64,000 bases of DNA from an uncultured Lachnospiraceae bacterium (GTDB taxonomy: Bacteria > Bacillota > Clostridia > Lachnospirales > Lachnospiraceae), in NCBI GenBank assembly GCA_910586615.1, contig CAJUJP010000003.1:1-64000 (forward strand), read 5' to 3'. Under the pieces are notes generated by a model that was given only the letters and a program-made list of their open reading frames with translations, was not told the origin of the DNA and made no database searches. Positions 1 through 6,939 of this stretch are shown piece after piece (the stretch's first letter is position 1; every line of letters starts with the position of its first letter). The translations under genes and the position numbers were made by a program.

Positions 1-40
<40 letters not shown>

Positions 41-377
41 ATAAGTAAATTTGCTCCGCAAATTAACTTAACAAGCACTGCTTCGCAGGCTTGTCATCCT
101 CTGCTGAAATCCAGAGAACCGCTTTGCGCTTCTCCGCAATTCCTGCTTTGAAATCTCTGTCTGATCTCCGGACCAAAACAAGCTTGGCTTTTTTGTATCC
201 GTTCTTCAATACTGTTTTTTGGTTCGTATCTGTTCGATACTTCTCTGAAAAATCTTTTAAGATCTTTCCGCTGCCTCTTTACCTGGCAGCTTCTTTTTCT
301 CTCTGAATTTTCAGGGTTGCATTACTGTTTATTTGTCAAGGTACTGTTGTGTGCTCGCTGTTCTTTAAGCAAGCAAC
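41..377 (-). other. rRNA operon transcribed leader
   Basis: This stretch lies between the downstream rRNA promoter and the 16S 5' end and contains no plausible gene. On the minus strand it holds several short hairpins, for example GCTGCC...GGCAGC near 275-298 and AATTTGC...GCAAATT near 50-65 just before the 16S. This fits the structured leader and processing stems that flank 16S rRNA. A TTGACA hexamer at 334-339 has no good -10 partner. Small ORFs on the plus strand here are chance readings. Confidence 0.7.
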
Positions 378-383
378 GTTGGT

Positions 384-412
384 ATATTATCATACCTGCC
401 GCAAGCCGTCAA
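384..412 (-). promoter_or_regulatory. rRNA promoter P2
   Basis: On the minus strand there is a -35 TTGACG (407-412), a 17-nt spacer and a -10 TAATAT (384-389). It lies about 340 nt before the 16S 5' end and downstream of a second promoter, the usual tandem arrangement for an rRNA operon. Confidence 0.75.
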
Positions 413-485
413 TACCTTTTTGGAAATTTTTTATAATTTTTTTCATCTGGTATTTAAGGCATATTATTTTAAGCGGTAGGTTTGT

Positions 486-515
486 ATTCTAACATTGTTT
501 TATGCCTCTTGTCAA
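486..515 (-). promoter_or_regulatory. rRNA promoter P1
   Basis: On the minus strand there is a consensus -35 TTGACA (510-515), an 18-nt spacer and a -10 TAGAAT (486-491). The DNA just upstream (516-535) is A-rich on the minus strand, like an UP element. With P2 it forms a tandem pair feeding the 16S gene. Confidence 0.75.
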
Positions 516-560
516 TAACAAGATTGTATTTTTTGAAGTTCTCCCGGCTGTAAAATTTAT

Positions 561-596
561 TTTAAACAAAGAACCCCCAGCAGTAACGCTAGGGGT
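561..596 (-). terminator. Intrinsic terminator upstream of the rRNA promoters
   Basis: On the minus strand ACCCCTAGC pairs with GCTGGGGGT (573-596): nine pairs including one T-G wobble, with a 6-nt loop. A T-rich run (TCTTTGTTT) follows. It would stop leftward transcripts from the small broken gene and alpha/beta hydrolase before the rRNA promoters. Confidence 0.75.
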
Positions 597-661
597 GGAA
601 GAAGTTTTTGAAGTCCATAATGTTGGAGAAAATAATTTTATTTATTTAATCCCAACATCAT

Positions 662-865
662 TTAAACCAGTAATTCATATTTGCTGTATTCCTCCACCGT
701 CTCTTTCTCCTCTGTAAATGAATATCTGGCAAAAGGCGCATCCTCTTAAAGATATTTCCATCCTTTCATCTGTATCACCAGCTCCTGCAGCTTACTTCTG
801 TTCAAATACTTGCAATGAGCCATCCCTGATCCGGCAAAGAGACAACTCTCGCAAACAGAACTCAT
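662..865 (-). pseudogene. Small Cys-containing protein broken by a nonsense codon
   Basis: From an ATG at 863-865 the minus strand encodes 39 residues (MSSVCESCLF...MKGWKYL), then a TAA at 746-748. The same frame continues for 27 protein-like residues (EDAPFARYSF...YSKYELLV) to a second TAA at 662-664. A single CAA-to-TAA change would explain this, giving an original protein of about 66 residues. The first half has a C-x2-C pair and a later H-C pair, possibly a metal site. I do not recognise the family. An SD-like GAGAGGTGAAAG occurs in each copy of the adjacent tandem repeat. The alternative is a real 39-residue protein followed by chance reading. Confidence 0.45.
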
Positions 866-871
866 GCTCTT

Positions 872-949
872 ACATAGCTCATACTTTTATACCCGGTTCT
901 TTCACCTCTCACATAGCTCATACTTTCATACTCGGTTCTTTCACCTCTC
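872..949 (-). repeat. Two tandem 39-bp copies
   Basis: Positions 872-910 and 911-949 are head-to-tail copies of a 39-bp unit that differ at two positions. On the minus strand each unit carries an SD-like GAGAGGTGAAAG followed by ATG triplets, so the start region of the small broken gene has been duplicated. It lies between the hydrolase stop codon and that gene. Confidence 0.85.
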
Positions 950-976
950 CCAAGGCGCAACCGACAATTCCATTCT

Positions 977-1921
977 TCATTCGCCGCCTGCAATTTCACA
1001 CACAGCCTTCCGGTAGTCCTCCACATTATCGATCATCGGGGCATGCCCGGCATCCGGAATCAGCCAAAGCTTCTTCCGGGGTGCCTCCAGTTCTTCAAAA
1101 TACCGCTTACTGATCTCGATAGGCGTCTGGAAGTCTTTTTCTCCAAGTACATAATAAACCGGAACCTGATACTGCATCCCTTCTTTCTGCAGGTCAAAAG
1201 ACATCAGCTCTTTCATTACCTGCATACTGGCCGTCATTCCTGCCGCGAAAGGAAGAAGGTCTTTTATCCCCATTACAGGCGATTCGCGCCACAGCTTAAC
1301 AACCGTTTTACCAAGCTTCTGTGCCAGCCCGTATTTACCTTGCAGGCTTCTGATCTGTCCCATCTTACGGTAGACATTCATATCAAAATAAGAAAGCGGA
1401 TATTCCCCGATCTTCTGCAATTTGCGAATATCCTTCTGGTTCCCGCTTTTCATAACGGCATCTTTGAGATGCGCGTAACCCACCTGCTCATTTTCCACAA
1501 TATTTATGACCTGGCCGCAGCCTATATAGAACAGCGTATGTTCCGGATGTTCCAGCGCAAACATGCTGCCCAGCACACTTCCCCAGGAATGTCCCAGGAT
1601 TCCGATCTTCTCTTTTCCGTAAAGATTTTTTACATACTTTACAATTTCCAGCAGATCATTTTTTAACATTGCAGTATCGGGTTTGCTTTTCTTATTCTTC
1701 AACCAGGTTTTTCCCGCACCCCGTTGATCATAATATACAATGTTATAATTGCGTTCAGGATATTCTTCCGCCACATGGGCAAAAAAGCTCTCTGTCTGTC
1801 CGGGACCTCCATGAATAAAAAGAATCACAGGATCATCGGTCTTCGATTTATAATGTAAAAAGTAATGCTCAATTCCTGCAACAGATACGTATTCTTCTGT
1901 GTAAATTTTCTTTTTTTTCAT
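977..1921 (-). CDS. Alpha/beta hydrolase, proline iminopeptidase-like
   Basis: A 314-residue cytosolic alpha/beta hydrolase. The oxyanion motif HGGPG (about residues 37-41), a YDQRGAG segment, the nucleophile elbow GHSWGS (about 110-115, Ser about 112) and a C-terminal DAGH histidine are all in the order expected for proline iminopeptidase or related S33 peptidases. These remove N-terminal proline or act on similar small amides and esters. The start at 1921 is preferred because AAAGGACGGG lies about 8 nt upstream; an in-frame start 33 nt earlier has no comparable site. It stands alone in its orientation group. The substrate cannot be fixed from sequence. Confidence 0.85.
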   Translation of the reverse strand: MKKKKIYTEEYVSVAGIEHYFLHYKSKTDDPVILFIHGGPGQTESFFAHVAEEYPERNYNIVYYDQRGAGKTWLKNKKSKPDTAMLKNDLLEIVKYVKNLYGKEKIGILGHSWGSVLGSMFALEHPEHTLFYIGCGQVINIVENEQVGYAHLKDAVMKSGNQKDIRKLQKIGEYPLSYFDMNVYRKMGQIRSLQGKYGLAQKLGKTVVKLWRESPVMGIKDLLPFAAGMTASMQVMKELMSFDLQKEGMQYQVPVYYVLGEKDFQTPIEISKRYFEELEAPRKKLWLIPDAGHAPMIDNVEDYRKAVCEIAGGE

Positions 1922-2159
1922 AATAGGATCCCGTCCTTTCACTTCCCTCAACACACTAAAATGTTATAGAATCTATCGGCCAAAACTGCTATAGATACCG
2001 CAAATACAGGCAATACGCAAAAGAATACGTATGATTTGTTTTTCAAATCTCTGCATCCGGCTTCGGCCTGAAACAACCATGCCAGATATTATCACTATCC
2101 AAAAGTAGCCTAAGATTATCTGCAATATTTCTTACGCAAACGCAAATAAGCAATGGGAC

Positions 2160-2276
2160 TTACTTTACAAGATCTGTTTGCCGGTCACACAAATCCAAAG
2201 CAGCTTCCTGCATCGATCCAGGGGCAAAAGATGCTAACAGCTGGCTGAGAGACCATCTTTTGGCAGCCGCCCCATA
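2160..2276 (-). other. Possible protein-coding remnant in an intergenic region
   Basis: This 440-bp gap (1922-2364) has no intact gene. One minus frame between two stops gives 38 protein-like residues (YGAAAKRWSL...DRQTDLVK) with no start codon at its head. It may be the tail of a decayed gene. The same DNA contains a perfect 9-bp inverted repeat (CAAAAGATG/CATCTTTTG, 2225-2262), so the reading could instead be a by-product of structured non-coding DNA. No family recognised. Confidence 0.2.
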
Positions 2277-2284
2277 TTAGAGCA

Positions 2285-2317
2285 AAATCCGCCATGTCAT
2301 AAAAACACAGCGGATTT
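2285..2317. terminator. Terminator-like hairpin after the F420-ligase homologue
   Basis: AAATCCGC (2285-2292) and GCGGATTT (2310-2317) form a perfect 8-bp stem with a 17-nt loop. T-rich DNA follows on both sides (GTTTTT on plus, TTTTGC on minus). It sits 48 bp past the stop of the leftward gene at 2365, so it probably terminates that gene. Confidence 0.55.
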
Positions 2318-2364
2318 GTTTTTCATATGTACTTAATACAATGTACTTTATGTTGTACTTTTCC

Positions 2365-3555
2365 TTAGCTCACATAATTGTCAAAATATCCCTGAATCAG
2401 TATCACCGGTGTGCCTTTATCTCCTGATCCGCTTGTCAGGTCGCACAGGGAGCCGATCAGATCCGTCAGCTTTCTGGGTGTCGTGCCCTGAGATGCCATA
2501 TCACCCACCAGGTTATCTTTTTTCTCTCTGATTCGATTCGAGATCGCTTCCTTAAGCGCCTCTCCGGACAAATCCTTGAAATCATTGTCCGCCAGATATT
2601 TCAGCTTTACTTCATTGGGCGTGCCTTCCAGGCCGGGTGTGCTGGCCGGAGATACGCAAGGGTCTGCCAGTTCCCATATTTTTCCCACGGGATCCTTAAA
2701 AGCACCGTCTCCGTATACCATGACTTCTACATGTTTTCCGGTTCTGTCAAGAATCTGCTGCTGAATGTTCATCACCAGATCCGTACATTCTCTGGGGAAA
2801 AGCTTGATCGTATCCTCTGTTGATTTGTTGGAGCCAAGCAGGCCGTATTTCTCATTGCATCCACTGCCCTTTACAGGCTGGGTAAGAATATCGTCCATGC
2901 CCATCACCGCCTCTGCGCCTGCAGCCTTAAGGAGTCTCTTGGTGCGCGCTCTTGTATGTATATCACAGTTCAAAACTTTCTTTGCATAGGGAAGAATGCT
3001 GCGGCAGTCATTGGCAAAGATGATTTCCACCTCGGCACCGGCTTCCCTGATCAGTTCCCCGTAATACGATACATAATCCACCCCTGTAAAAGGATGTTTG
3101 TTTTCTCCAAAAAGTTCCCGGTATCTTTCCAGTGTCAGCACATCGCTGTAGGGATTGATTCCGGCTTCATCCAGTTTGTCCAGAGAGACAAGTTCATTGC
3201 CCACCTCATCGCTGGGATAACTGAGCATCAGCACAACTTTCTTCGCGCCCATGGCGATGCCGCGCAGGCAGATTGCAAAACGGTTTCTGGACAGGATCGG
3301 GAAAATGACACCGATCGTCTCTCCGCCGAGTTTTTCTCTTACGTCCTCTGCGATCGCTTCCACCGATGCATAGTTACCCTGAGATCTTGCCACAACAGAC
3401 TCTGTCACGGCAACCACATCTCTGTCACGGATCTCAAAGCCCTCCGCCTCTGCCGCTTCCAGTACACTGTCAACAACGATCCCGGCCAGATCGTCCCCCT
3501 CTCTGATGATCGGACAGCGTATCCCCCTTGATATCGTTCCAACTTTTCTTTCCAT
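2365..3555 (-). CDS. Coenzyme F420-0:L-glutamate ligase family protein
   Basis: A 396-residue protein of the F420-0:gamma-glutamyl ligase family (CofE/FbiB-type fold). Family-like segments include the N-terminal VAVTESVVARSQG, an SRNRF segment, and GSGCNEKYG and VYGDGAFKDP in the second half. In archaea and actinobacteria the family adds glutamate to F420-0, but clostridia of this kind are not known to make F420, and no other F420 gene is in the window. The real substrate is therefore unknown; ligation of glutamate to another acid is one inference. The start is supported by GGAGG about 7 nt upstream. It appears monocistronic. Confidence 0.7.
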   Translation of the reverse strand: MERKVGTISRGIRCPIIREGDDLAGIVVDSVLEAAEAEGFEIRDRDVVAVTESVVARSQGNYASVEAIAEDVREKLGGETIGVIFPILSRNRFAICLRGIAMGAKKVVLMLSYPSDEVGNELVSLDKLDEAGINPYSDVLTLERYRELFGENKHPFTGVDYVSYYGELIREAGAEVEIIFANDCRSILPYAKKVLNCDIHTRARTKRLLKAAGAEAVMGMDDILTQPVKGSGCNEKYGLLGSNKSTEDTIKLFPRECTDLVMNIQQQILDRTGKHVEVMVYGDGAFKDPVGKIWELADPCVSPASTPGLEGTPNEVKLKYLADNDFKDLSGEALKEAISNRIREKKDNLVGDMASQGTTPRKLTDLIGSLCDLTSGSGDKGTPVILIQGYFDNYVS

Positions 3556-3658
3556 AATGAACCCTCCATTCTTATATCAGCATGGCCAGCACAGACAGTC
3601 TGCCCCGTCCACGAATAAATATCAGCATATTTCAGCCCCGACACAAATCCTATGCGCC

Positions 3659-3677
3659 GTGCGCATAATTTATGCAC
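3659..3677. promoter_or_regulatory. Palindrome upstream of the F420-ligase homologue
   Basis: GCATAATTTATGC (3663-3675) is a perfect odd palindrome, extended by GTGC/GCAC half-sites. It lies about 105-120 nt before the start codon at 3555, in an otherwise gene-free gap of 358 bp (3556-3913). It could be an operator. A possible -35 TTGCTA and weak -10 CACAAT lie just upstream on the minus strand (near 3687-3715). Confidence 0.3.
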
Positions 3678-3820
3678 TTCCTATCCTATTGTGCCAGAAA
3701 TGTTATAAAATAGCAACAAAATTTGACAGCTGCCATACTTTTTTGGTACCAGTTCGTTACTGTTCATACAGGACTTAGCATTTACCGCCAAGTCCGTGCG
3801 AAAACATATATATTGTAAGT

Positions 3821-3858
3821 AAAAATCCATTTGCGAAGCAAATTTTGCATGGATTTTT
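3821..3858 (-). terminator. Terminator of the ABC-F gene
   Basis: AAAAATCCAT (3821-3830) pairs with ATGGATTTTT (3849-3858), a 10-bp perfect stem with an 18-nt loop. On the minus strand the 3' arm ends in a T run. It lies 56 bp past the stop of the leftward ABC-F gene and could work in both directions. Confidence 0.7.
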
Positions 3859-3913
3859 ACCTGCTGCCGGAACGGAGTGAACAACAACAATTCAGCCTGG
3901 CACTATTCCGCCC

Positions 3914-5629
3914 CTACAGTTCCACAATCTTCGTCCCTATCTTTTCCCGAAAACGGACATCATGTTCCACGATCAGCATCGTCGGCTGACAGGACAGGAT
4001 CAGATTTTCAATCTGCATTCTCGAAAAAACATCAATGTAGTTGAGCGGTTCATCCCAGACATACAAGTGTGCCGGCCGAAGAAGACTTGCCGCAATCAGC
4101 ACTTTTTTCTTCTGTCCTTCAGAATATTCCTGCATATCCTTTGCAAACTGAACGCGCTCAAGATCCAGCTGCCTTAAGATCGCCAGAAACAGGCTCTCGT
4201 CCAGGCCGTTTGCTTTGCAAAACTCTTTCAGGCTGCCGCGCAGATATGACGTATCCTGATTAATGTAGGAAATCACCAGCCCGGACGCCAGTGTCAGCGT
4301 GCCGGTTTCATGCATGATGCCTGTAATGCCATCTGAGGAAGTTCCGTTACCCGCACCATCTGCCCCGGCCCATGACCTGTCTCTGTTGCCAAAACTGCTG
4401 CAGACATTACTGCCGCTTTTTATTTTATCGGAAACGCCGCACCCTGATCCTTGCGCGGAACGCGCCAAAACTGCTTTGATCAGGCTGGATTTGCCGCAGC
4501 CGTTCCGGCCGTGCAGAAACACCCGCTCGCCGCGGCACACTTCAAAACGCAGATCGGAAAACACTTCCTGCGGCTCTCTCTGTCCCGTCTGATAGGAAAT
4601 TCCGTAATCCCTTGCCGAAATCAATACTTCCTTGTGGTGCTGCAAGGGCATAAGTTTCAATTCCGCCGGATGCTCGATATCCTGCAGAAGCCCTTCTTTT
4701 TGTTCTACCTCTCCGGCTATCCTTTTTTCTATCTGCGTCCTTCTGCTCTGCATCTTCTTGGTCTTGGAACCGATATATGCCCGTTTACCCCCATGTCCGG
4801 GATCTTTAATGGGGTCAAAGCCGATCTTGCTCTGTTCACTCTTATCCGCCCATTCACGAGTCTTCTCCGCCGCCTTGTTTAACCGGCGGATTTCTTTTCT
4901 GTGTTTCTCATTCTCCGCCTCGTGAAAAGCATCCGCACGTTTTTTGTTTTCCCACCATGACGAAAAATTCCCGGTCTGCACTTCAATGGTACTACGATTC
5001 AATACAAGTACATGATCGATACACGCATCCAGCAGATCCCTGTCATGGGATACCAGGATAAAACCTTTCTTCTGCCGCAGATATTCTTTGACGATATCCC
5101 GTGATTCCTGATCCAGATGATTTGTCGGCTCGTCAATCAGCAGGAAATCATTTTCCCCGCAAAAAAGAATCGCCAGCATTACCTTGGTGCGCTCCCCATG
5201 ACTCAACGTCCGAAACGGCCTGTACAGAACATCCGCCTCAAGCTGCAGCTTTTCCAGTTCGCAGATGACCCTCCACAGTTCGCAGTCTGCTTTCAGCTCT
5301 TCCATAAATTCTGCAAAACACCGTTCCGTCTGCTCCTCACTGATGCGGTAGGGAAAATAATCAAACACCGCTGCGGCGCTGATATGTCCCTGATATTCAT
5401 AAAGCTGCACGGCTTGGGCCCGGTGGTCCTGTCCGCCTGCCTTAAGAGCAGTTTCTCTTTGCTTTTGTCTTCCCATTAGAAGATTCAAAAATGTGGTCTT
5501 GCCCTTGCCGTTTCTTCCGATCAGGCCAAGCCGCCAGTCTGTATCAATCACAAAGGATACGTCCTCAAATATATTGTCAAAACTGCCTTCATAGCAAAAG
5601 GTCAGATTTGATACACTGATCTGTGCCAT
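3914..5629 (-). CDS. ABC-F ATPase, Lsa-like ribosome protection protein
   Basis: A 571-residue soluble twin-ATPase protein with no membrane segment, typical of ABC-F proteins that bind the ribosomal E site and displace antibiotics. NBD1 has Walker A GRNGKGKTT (about 38-46), signature LSHGERT (142-148), Walker B LLIDEPTNHLD (163-173) and an SHD switch. A charged inter-domain linker spans about 223-335. NBD2 has Walker A GRNGCGKSS, signature YSEGQKKK and Walker B YVWDEPLNYID. The N-terminus (NLTFCYEGSFDNIF) resembles Lsa-type factors for lincosamide, streptogramin A and pleuromutilin. A Gly/Ser-rich insert (about 391-440) follows the second Walker A and makes it longer than the usual roughly 500 residues. 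GAGGAGG precedes the ATG at 5629. The resistance phenotype is inferred. Confidence 0.85.
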   Translation of the reverse strand: MAQISVSNLTFCYEGSFDNIFEDVSFVIDTDWRLGLIGRNGKGKTTFLNLLMGRQKQRETALKAGGQDHRAQAVQLYEYQGHISAAAVFDYFPYRISEEQTERCFAEFMEELKADCELWRVICELEKLQLEADVLYRPFRTLSHGERTKVMLAILFCGENDFLLIDEPTNHLDQESRDIVKEYLRQKKGFILVSHDRDLLDACIDHVLVLNRSTIEVQTGNFSSWWENKKRADAFHEAENEKHRKEIRRLNKAAEKTREWADKSEQSKIGFDPIKDPGHGGKRAYIGSKTKKMQSRRTQIEKRIAGEVEQKEGLLQDIEHPAELKLMPLQHHKEVLISARDYGISYQTGQREPQEVFSDLRFEVCRGERVFLHGRNGCGKSSLIKAVLARSAQGSGCGVSDKIKSGSNVCSSFGNRDRSWAGADGAGNGTSSDGITGIMHETGTLTLASGLVISYINQDTSYLRGSLKEFCKANGLDESLFLAILRQLDLERVQFAKDMQEYSEGQKKKVLIAASLLRPAHLYVWDEPLNYIDVFSRMQIENLILSCQPTMLIVEHDVRFREKIGTKIVEL

Positions 5630-5666
5630 AGTATCATGCCTCCTCTCATATCCTGCACATACGCAC

Positions 5667-5695
5667 AAAAAAAGATCATCTGCTGCCAAATGATC
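5667..5695 (-). terminator. Leader attenuator upstream of the ABC-F start
   Basis: On the minus strand GATCATTT pairs with AGATGATC (8 bp, one G-T wobble) around the loop GGCAGC, followed directly by seven Ts (5667-5673). It is a textbook intrinsic terminator placed about 38 nt before the ABC-F start codon and well downstream of the promoter, so it must be bypassed for expression. This is the expected layout for transcription attenuation. Confidence 0.8.
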
Positions 5696-5717
5696 CTGAA
5701 TCTGTTCCGTATCCCTC

Positions 5718-5903
5718 TTACAGTGCCGGACGCCCCGGCATCTGCGCAATACGCAGACGCGCGCCCAAGGCCCGGTCAGCTTTCAATATGATAAAAGAGC
5801 GGTTATGAGAACGAGAAACATAATCCACTTTCGGCAACATGATGAAACAACAGCAATACACACCGCACGGGACTGCCTCTTTACCTTCGACAGTCGACTG
5901 CAT
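5718..5903 (-). CDS. Possible 61-residue leader ORF of the ABC-F gene
   Basis: An ATG-initiated frame in the ABC-F leader encodes 61 residues ending ...QMPGRPAL, and stops 22 nt before the attenuator hairpin. Its start has only a weak GAAGAG site, so translation is uncertain. Its last codons cover two back-to-back hairpins at 5724-5757. If translated, ribosomes stalled near the end would reach the attenuator region. It may equally be a chance frame in a structured leader. No similarity recognised. Confidence 0.3.
   Translation of the reverse strand: MQSTVEGKEAVPCGVYCCCFIMLPKVDYVSRSHNRSFIILKADRALGARLRIAQMPGRPAL
5724..5757 (-). promoter_or_regulatory. Two adjacent hairpins in the ABC-F leader
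   Basis: TGCCGG/CCGGCA (5724-5740, 5-nt loop) and TCTGCG/CGCAGA (5741-5757, 5-nt loop) are perfect 6-bp stems lying end to end, immediately before the attenuator. They are candidates for the alternative or pausing structures of an attenuation system. Confidence 0.5.
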
Positions 5904-5951
5904 CGTTCTGTACTGCTCTTCAAAATTCCAGATTCATGTCTCAAAAGTTGA

Positions 5952-5963
5952 TTATAATCTCAT
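5952..5963 (-). CDS. Three-residue upstream ORF (MRL) in the ABC-F leader
   Basis: ATG AGA TTA TAA on the minus strand, preceded at close spacing by the SD-like GAAGAGGTGAAAG and lying only some 30 nt after the -10 of the ABC-F promoter. Such a minimal uORF would place a ribosome at the start of the leader, where drug-induced stalling could change folding of the downstream attenuator. Leader-peptide control is known for several ABC-F and erm genes; its use here is inference. Confidence 0.5.
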   Translation of the reverse strand: MRL

Positions 5964-5993
5964 TCTTTCACCTCTTCCTGTATGCGATACCCT

Positions 5994-6023
5994 ATTATAG
6001 AGATGCGGCCGTCTGTTTGTCAA
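5994..6023 (-). promoter_or_regulatory. Promoter of the ABC-F gene
   Basis: Perfect -35 TTGACA (6018-6023) and perfect -10 TATAAT (5994-5999) with an 18-nt spacer on the minus strand. Transcription would begin near 5987, leaving a leader of about 360 nt before the ABC-F start. A full-consensus promoter fits constitutive initiation with control exerted in the leader. Confidence 0.85.
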
Positions 6024-6190
6024 CTGTATTTTTTGCAGGAATTTTGCAGGACACAATGCCGCGAATGGAAGCATCTCATCAGTACATCCGACGGACAGGC
6101 CCGAAGTGCCTCTAATTAAATTGGCGCATCGAGCCCGGCAGTATCGGATATGTGGACAATAAAGCGTGTCAGGCCGTAAATCCGACACAG

Positions 6191-6742
6191 TTATTGCCTC
6201 ATTCCCTCCTGCAGCATCTGCAGAAGCATAATATGGTATTCTTCGTCCTGGATGATCCGTTCCAGCACGGCATTGACATAGTCATCCTCGATCATGCTGA
6301 TATGTTCCCGGTATTGTTCGATGGCGGCATGTTCCGCCTTAAGATTGGCTTCTATGATCTGCCCCTCGTCATCCGACAGGTTCGTATATTCCGGCGACCA
6401 CATTTGTGTACCTGTACGGGTCTTGATTGAAAAATTAATGCTGCCGCCAAGCAGAAGGATCATCTCACCAAGCTTCTGCAGATGGGTCATCTCAGCCACT
6501 GCCATTCCCAGAACAGTCTTCGCCGTCGTACACTTTCGGCAGCAAAGGCTGTTTTCTCCGTGAATGTACTGCATTGCAGCCGTCAGTTCAGATACGGAAC
6601 CACAGTAGTCCAGCGTGAGCAGGTTTGCATAAAACTGATTCTGCCCCCTGACCCGAAGCGGCGGATAAGGCAACGGCAGATTCAGGGGCGACACATTGCC
6701 GAAACTGCATTCATTCTGTAACTTTGCTTTTATTCCATCCAT
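6191..6742 (-). CDS. Ferritin-like di-iron protein
   Basis: A 183-residue protein read as a four-helix ferritin-like bundle. Candidate metal ligands are the Glu of SELTAAMQY, the E-x2-H of AEMTHL, the Glu-rich KAEHAAIEQY helix and the EE-x-H of QDEEYH near the C-terminus. This pattern occurs in rubrerythrin, bacterioferritin and manganese-catalase-like proteins. It probably handles iron or peroxide, but which activity is unclear. CRKC in the middle is a possible extra metal or redox pair. The start at 6742 is chosen because GGGAGAAG lies just upstream; an upstream in-frame ATG lacks an SD. It appears to be transcribed alone. Confidence 0.7.
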   Translation of the reverse strand: MDGIKAKLQNECSFGNVSPLNLPLPYPPLRVRGQNQFYANLLTLDYCGSVSELTAAMQYIHGENSLCCRKCTTAKTVLGMAVAEMTHLQKLGEMILLLGGSINFSIKTRTGTQMWSPEYTNLSDDEGQIIEANLKAEHAAIEQYREHISMIEDDYVNAVLERIIQDEEYHIMLLQMLQEGMRQ

Positions 6743-6939
6743 ATTTGCTTCTCCCGTTTTAACGTATCTGGTGTCCGCCATGGCGGTCTTTTTCTGCAGA
6801 TCAGGGCATATCCCCGGCTGTGACCCGGATTTTCGTCTGCAAAAGCAGCGGCGAACAGAAGATACACTGGCTTCTGTTATTATGCTATTCATGCAGACGC
6901 CCGCCTGTGCAAAATTTCCATGAAATGAACCGGGTTCCT

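Noticed and set aside
334..339. Third rRNA promoter using TTGACA at 334-339
   Set aside because: A good -35 hexamer is present but no acceptable -10 lies 16-19 nt further along the minus strand.
872..949. Possible CRISPR array
   Set aside because: Only two direct units exist and there is no spacer between them. No Cas gene is in the window.
718..1113. 131-residue plus-strand frame with an internal SYIAHTF/HIAHTF repeat
   Set aside because: The repetition only reflects the 39-bp tandem DNA repeat. There is no SD, and the frame runs opposite the hydrolase 3' end.
3681..3890. 69-residue minus-strand frame upstream of the F420-ligase homologue
   Set aside because: It has no SD, runs through the terminator-like hairpin at 3821-3858, and its sequence has no protein-family character.
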